A stretch of DNA of 64,000 bases. Origin: an uncultured Flavobacterium sp. GTDB lineage: Bacteria > Bacteroidota > Bacteroidia > Flavobacteriales > Flavobacteriaceae. Of this stretch, positions 60,532 to 64,000 are shown piece after piece. A program made the position numbers and the translations under genes. The notes below the pieces were generated by a model that saw only the letters and a program-made list of their open reading frames with translations, ran no database searches and was not told the origin of the DNA. Each line of letters starts with the position of its first letter. Positions within the stretch are counted from its first letter, which is position 1. Location: assembly GCA_947632215.1 (NCBI GenBank), contig CANROJ010000005.1, positions 16,860 to 80,859 on the forward strand. Reading direction: 5' to 3'.

Positions 60532-60948
60532 ATGGAAAGAGATCCTTTTAACAACAACAAACCTTTTAAAATGCCCTCAGAGCAATACTTTGAGGACTTT
60601 CAAAAGCGTATATCCCTTAAATTAGACCTTGAAAAACAGGTTACAAGCCCAAAAATAGTAAAGCTTAAAAATAAAAGAAAATACTTTTTTATGGCTATAG
60701 CAGCAAGTCTTTTACTAATATTGGGAGTACAAATCATCTATACATTGCAAGGCGAGAATACCTTCAGCAATGATGATTTACAGGAATATCTACAATACAA
60801 CACCCATATCGGAGTATCTAGTGAATTTTTTAATTCCTTTGATCAAGAAGATATCCTAGACCTAGAGAGAAGTATCCAGATAAATTCTGGAGAGTTGAAC
60901 GACTATGTCTTAACGAATTTACAACTTGAGTATTATTTAAATGACTAA
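60532..60948 (+). CDS. single-TM protein, candidate anti-sigma factor
   Basis: Cytosolic N-terminus, TM YFFMAIAASLLLILGVQIIY, between ECF sigma and exported protein. Confidence 0.5.
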   Translation: MERDPFNNNKPFKMPSEQYFEDFQKRISLKLDLEKQVTSPKIVKLKNKRKYFFMAIAASLLLILGVQIIYTLQGENTFSNDDLQEYLQYNTHIGVSSEFFNSFDQEDILDLERSIQINSGELNDYVLTNLQLEYYLND

Positions 60949-60950
60949 AA

Positions 60951-61382
60951 ATGAATAAACTAATTTTACTTATAAGCATATTTCTAAGTTCATTTTCTAT
61001 GCTAGCCCAAAACAAAACCGATCAAATTCGCTCTTTAAAAATAGCGCATTTGAGTTCCGTTTTGGATTTAACTCCTAGTGAGGCAGAGAAGTTTTGGCCA
61101 ATCTACACCACTTATGACAAAAAAATGACTGAACTTAGACAAAATGATATTGTACGCTTTATCAAAGATTCCAATGTACAGGAAATAGAGCAGATCACCT
61201 CTGGGCAAGCAACACAAAAGGTGCAGGATTTATTGAGTGTAGAATCTGATTACTATACAACTAGAAAACAGTTTATAAAAGATGCCCAAAAGGTCATTTC
61301 TAACAAACAGATATTGGTCTTAAAAAAGGCAGAAGATGACTTCCACCGTAAATTACTTAAGAAGTATAAAGAAAACAAATAA
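60951..61382 (+). CDS. exported small helical protein (CpxP/Spy-like), ECF-associated
   Basis: Signal peptide MNKLILLISIFLSSFSMLAQ; LDLTPSEAEKFWPIYTTYDKKM. Confidence 0.65.
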   Translation: MNKLILLISIFLSSFSMLAQNKTDQIRSLKIAHLSSVLDLTPSEAEKFWPIYTTYDKKMTELRQNDIVRFIKDSNVQEIEQITSGQATQKVQDLLSVESDYYTTRKQFIKDAQKVISNKQILVLKKAEDDFHRKLLKKYKENK

Positions 61383-61426
61383 TAATCTTTATATCCATTT
61401 TGTAAAATAAGTTAATATTAATATAT

Positions 61427-61464
61427 AATAGCCCGCAAAAACGTATCTTTGTGGGCTATTTTTA
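61427..61464 (+). terminator. terminator of ECF operon, overlapping next promoter
   Basis: AATAGCCCGCAAA aacgtatc TTTGTGGGCTATT TTTAT. Confidence 0.7.
61444..61451 (+). promoter_or_regulatory. putative -7 element of rRNA methyltransferase gene
   Basis: TATCTTTG, 28 nt before ATG, located inside the terminator hairpin. Confidence 0.5.
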
Positions 61465-61479
61465 TAATACATTATAATA

Positions 61480-62712
61480 ATGAGACTACACAGAAACCTT
61501 GTATTTACAGTAATCGACTCTATTATGGCAATCTTCAACGAAGGAGAGTATGCAGATAAAATGGTTGCTAGAGCCCTTAAAAAGGACAAACGATGGGGAT
61601 CAACCGATCGTAAATTCGTTGCCGAAACTATTTACGAAATCGTTAGATGGAAAAGACTGTATGCTGAAATCGCAGAGGTAAAAGAGCCTTATACCAGAGA
61701 TGACATATGGCGCATATTCGCGGTATGGGCAGTTTTAAGAGGAATAAACTTACCGGACTGGAAATATTTCGAAAACACTCCAGAACGCCGTATTAAAGGG
61801 AGATTTGACGAACTTACAAAGACCAGAAAATTCAAAGAATCTATTCCAGATTGGATGGATGAATTAGCCCTAAAAGAGCTTGGAGAGCAAACTTGGAGCA
61901 AAGAAATCACTGCTCAAAACAAGCCTGCCCAAGTAATTTTACGTGTTAATACTTTAAAGACAACTAGAGAGAAGCTACATAGTATCTTGATGGATTTAGA
62001 TATTGAAACTATCTTGCCAGAAGAATATCCAGATGCTTTAATTTTAAAAGAAAGAGCTAATGTGTTTTTAACCGATGCTTTCAAACAAGGATTGTTTGAA
62101 GTACAAGATGCCTCTTCGCAACTTGTTGCTCCACTTTTAGATGTACAGCCGGGAATGCGCGTAGTGGATACCTGCGCTGGAGCTGGAGGTAAAACCCTTC
62201 ACTTAGCTTCTTTAATGCAAAATAAAGGACAAATCATAGCTATGGATATCTATGAGAGTAAACAAAAGCAATTGAAGATCCGCGCTAAAAGAAATGGTGC
62301 TTTCAATATTGAATACCGCATTATTGATGGAACCAAAACTATTAAAAAATTACACGAAAAAGCAGACCGTGTTTTAATTGACGCACCTTGTAGTGGACTG
62401 GGAGTTCTTAAGAGAAATCCAGATAGCAAATGGAAATTACAGCCAGAATTTGTAGAAAACATAAAGCAAGTACAACAACAGGTTTTACAAGATTATTCTA
62501 AGATCTTAAAACCAGGTGGTAAATTAGTATACGCAACTTGTTCAATTTTGCCTTCTGAGAATCAAGAACAAATTCAAAAATTCTTACAAAGCGAAGGTGG
62601 TAAAGATTTTGAATTTGTAGAAGACCATAAAATACTTTCTCACCAATCAGGTTTTGATGGATTTTACATGGCCTTATTACACCGTAAAAACAAACCAAGT
62701 ATCACTGAGTAA
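61480..62712 (+). CDS. RsmB/NOL1-NOP2-type rRNA (cytosine-C5) methyltransferase
   Basis: LFEVQDASSQLVAPLLDVQPGMRVVDTCAGAGGKTLHLA, DAPCSGLGVLKRNPDSKW, YATCSILPSEN. Confidence 0.95.
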   Translation: MRLHRNLVFTVIDSIMAIFNEGEYADKMVARALKKDKRWGSTDRKFVAETIYEIVRWKRLYAEIAEVKEPYTRDDIWRIFAVWAVLRGINLPDWKYFENTPERRIKGRFDELTKTRKFKESIPDWMDELALKELGEQTWSKEITAQNKPAQVILRVNTLKTTREKLHSILMDLDIETILPEEYPDALILKERANVFLTDAFKQGLFEVQDASSQLVAPLLDVQPGMRVVDTCAGAGGKTLHLASLMQNKGQIIAMDIYESKQKQLKIRAKRNGAFNIEYRIIDGTKTIKKLHEKADRVLIDAPCSGLGVLKRNPDSKWKLQPEFVENIKQVQQQVLQDYSKILKPGGKLVYATCSILPSENQEQIQKFLQSEGGKDFEFVEDHKILSHQSGFDGFYMALLHRKNKPSITE

Positions 62713-62739
62713 TTCATTTACTATAAACAGGCAATTACA

Positions 62740-63627
62740 TTGAAGTTTATAAACACAAAAACATCATTTATTCTACTGGCTTTAGCTTTTAGCTTTAGTT
62801 GTTTTTCCTGTGGAACTAAACAAAGTCAGAAGGATTCTTTGGTTGAAAAAACCACTGATGCTCCAGAGGTAGTTTACAACATCCCACAAGACTTACAAGA
62901 GTATTACAAAGAGGTAGATTTTACAAAAATCAATCAAGAACTCTTCGAAGAACTAAGTGCTTTGGTAACCACTACCCATACAAGGAAACATCCCTATGGA
63001 TGGGAACATATTAAAAACACCGATTTGACTCCACAAGCCAACCAGGTATTCTTAATATATGGTCACCAAGGAGTTAATAAAGGTCAACAAGCCTTCACTA
63101 GGGGTAAAAACCAAAATAGTGGTAAAATAGGAGATTGGAATAGAGAACATGTTTTTCCTAAATCCTTAGCCACCCCTAAATTAATAGGTGGGAAAACTCC
63201 CGAGGCAGGAACCGATGCCCATAACTTAAGAGCAAGTGATGTACAGTGGAATGCAGCCAGAGGTAACTTACCCTTTATTGATTCCCAGGGTTTATCCGGT
63301 AAAGTTGCCGGTGGCTGGTACCCAGGAGACCAATGGAAAGGAGATGTAGCTAGAATGATTATGTACATGTATCTACGCTATCCAGATCAGTGTCTACCCT
63401 CAAGTGTAGCCATAGGTCAAGCAAATGCTTTAGATCCCAATATGATCGATCTGCTTTTACAATGGAACGCTCAAGATCCTGTTTCTTTTATTGAGATTCA
63501 AAGAAATAATTACCTGGGTAATCTAGATAATGAATTTGCTCAAGGAAATAGGAATCCCTTTATTGATAACCCAGATCTAGCCACTAGAATTTGGGCAGGT
63601 CCAAAAGCGGACAATCATTGGAATTAA
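62740..63627 (+). CDS. endonuclease I family lipoprotein (TTG start)
   Basis: CFSCGTKQS lipobox; GDWNREHVFPKSL…DAHNLRASDVQWNAARGNLPF. Confidence 0.9.
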   Translation: MKFINTKTSFILLALAFSFSCFSCGTKQSQKDSLVEKTTDAPEVVYNIPQDLQEYYKEVDFTKINQELFEELSALVTTTHTRKHPYGWEHIKNTDLTPQANQVFLIYGHQGVNKGQQAFTRGKNQNSGKIGDWNREHVFPKSLATPKLIGGKTPEAGTDAHNLRASDVQWNAARGNLPFIDSQGLSGKVAGGWYPGDQWKGDVARMIMYMYLRYPDQCLPSSVAIGQANALDPNMIDLLLQWNAQDPVSFIEIQRNNYLGNLDNEFAQGNRNPFIDNPDLATRIWAGPKADNHWN

Positions 63628-63718
63628 CCCCTATAGACGCTTCTTAGCTAAAACACTATGGACCTATAAAACCAAGTGATAAAAGAATTCACAATAGATA
63701 TAGAAGACTTTAAATACA

Positions 63719-63754
63719 AACCCCATATAATGTAAACTTACATCATATGGGGTT
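63719..63754 (+). terminator. endonuclease gene terminator
   Basis: AACCCCATATAATGTAA…TTACATcATATGGGGTTT. Confidence 0.75.
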
Positions 63755-63786
63755 TACCTTTTAACGCCCTTATTTTAAATATTTTA

Positions 63787-63933
63787 CTATAACTGTAGGC
63801 TTCCCTGTTCATTTTCTTTAAGAGCCTTAATAATTTGGTTCTCACTAAAATTACTTGTTTTCATACTTGACAGTTTTGTTTAAAGTTAATAATTTCGAAT
63901 TAACAACTGTCCGATTTTTAGGTAAGTCTACAG
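63787..63933 (-). mobile_element. IS3-family left-end remnant: terminal repeat plus truncated orfA
   Basis: Minus strand TGTAGACTTACCTAAAAATCGGACAGTTG then MKTSNFSENQIIKALKENEQGSLQL*; orfA N-terminus resembles KKSRFTESQIIKALKENEQG. Confidence 0.75.
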
Positions 63934-64000
63934 ATAGTAAAAAAAAATATGTTCGTCAAATATTAGCAAGTAAAAATAAAAAAGCCTTCACATCTAGGTA

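Noticed and set aside
63727-63737. TGTAAACTTAC resembles the start of the IS3 terminal repeat TGTAGACTTACC and could be the other IS end
   Set aside because: Similarity stops after 11 nt and the sequence is fully explained as part of the endonuclease gene terminator hairpin.
1-64000. CRISPR arrays, tRNA or rRNA genes, riboswitches
   Set aside because: No regularly spaced direct repeats and no tRNA-like cloverleaf or conserved riboswitch core was recognised by eye; tRNAscan/Infernal would be needed for a firm negative.

Overview
AT-rich chromosomal segment with the promoter style of Bacteroidota/Flavobacteriia (recurrent TAnnTTTG -7 elements). Most of it is ordinary core metabolism: purL, a complete-looking histidine operon that lacks hisH, gcvT, yebC-type regulator, two RND efflux operons (AcrAB/OprM-like and a CzcCBA-like one with its own two-component system), mltG/GNAT/dapF, an HtrA protease, GAPDH, two adjacent aconitases (AcnA-type and AcnB-type), SurA-like isomerases, prfC, an ECF sigma cluster, rsmB-like methyltransferase and endonuclease I. 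The most interesting signals are: (1) a histidine attenuator upstream of hisG, comprising promoter, 15-aa leader peptide MFTNKFHHHHHFTCT and intrinsic terminator; (2) loss of hisH from an otherwise canonical hisGDCB(H)AF(IE) operon; (3) a near-consensus sigma-54 (-24/-12) promoter in front of an RND efflux operon; (4) several decayed genes absent from the ORF track that I recovered by reading frames by hand: a HipA-like kinase relic next to an intact higBA toxin-antitoxin pair, an IS256-family transposase relic, a truncated IS3-family orfA with its terminal repeat at the right edge, an N-terminally truncated Fic gene beside IS remnants, and two unidentified relics; (5) a terminator whose 3' arm overlaps the promoter of the next gene. 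No tRNA, rRNA or CRISPR array was recognised. All identities are from reading protein motifs by eye; no database search was run.
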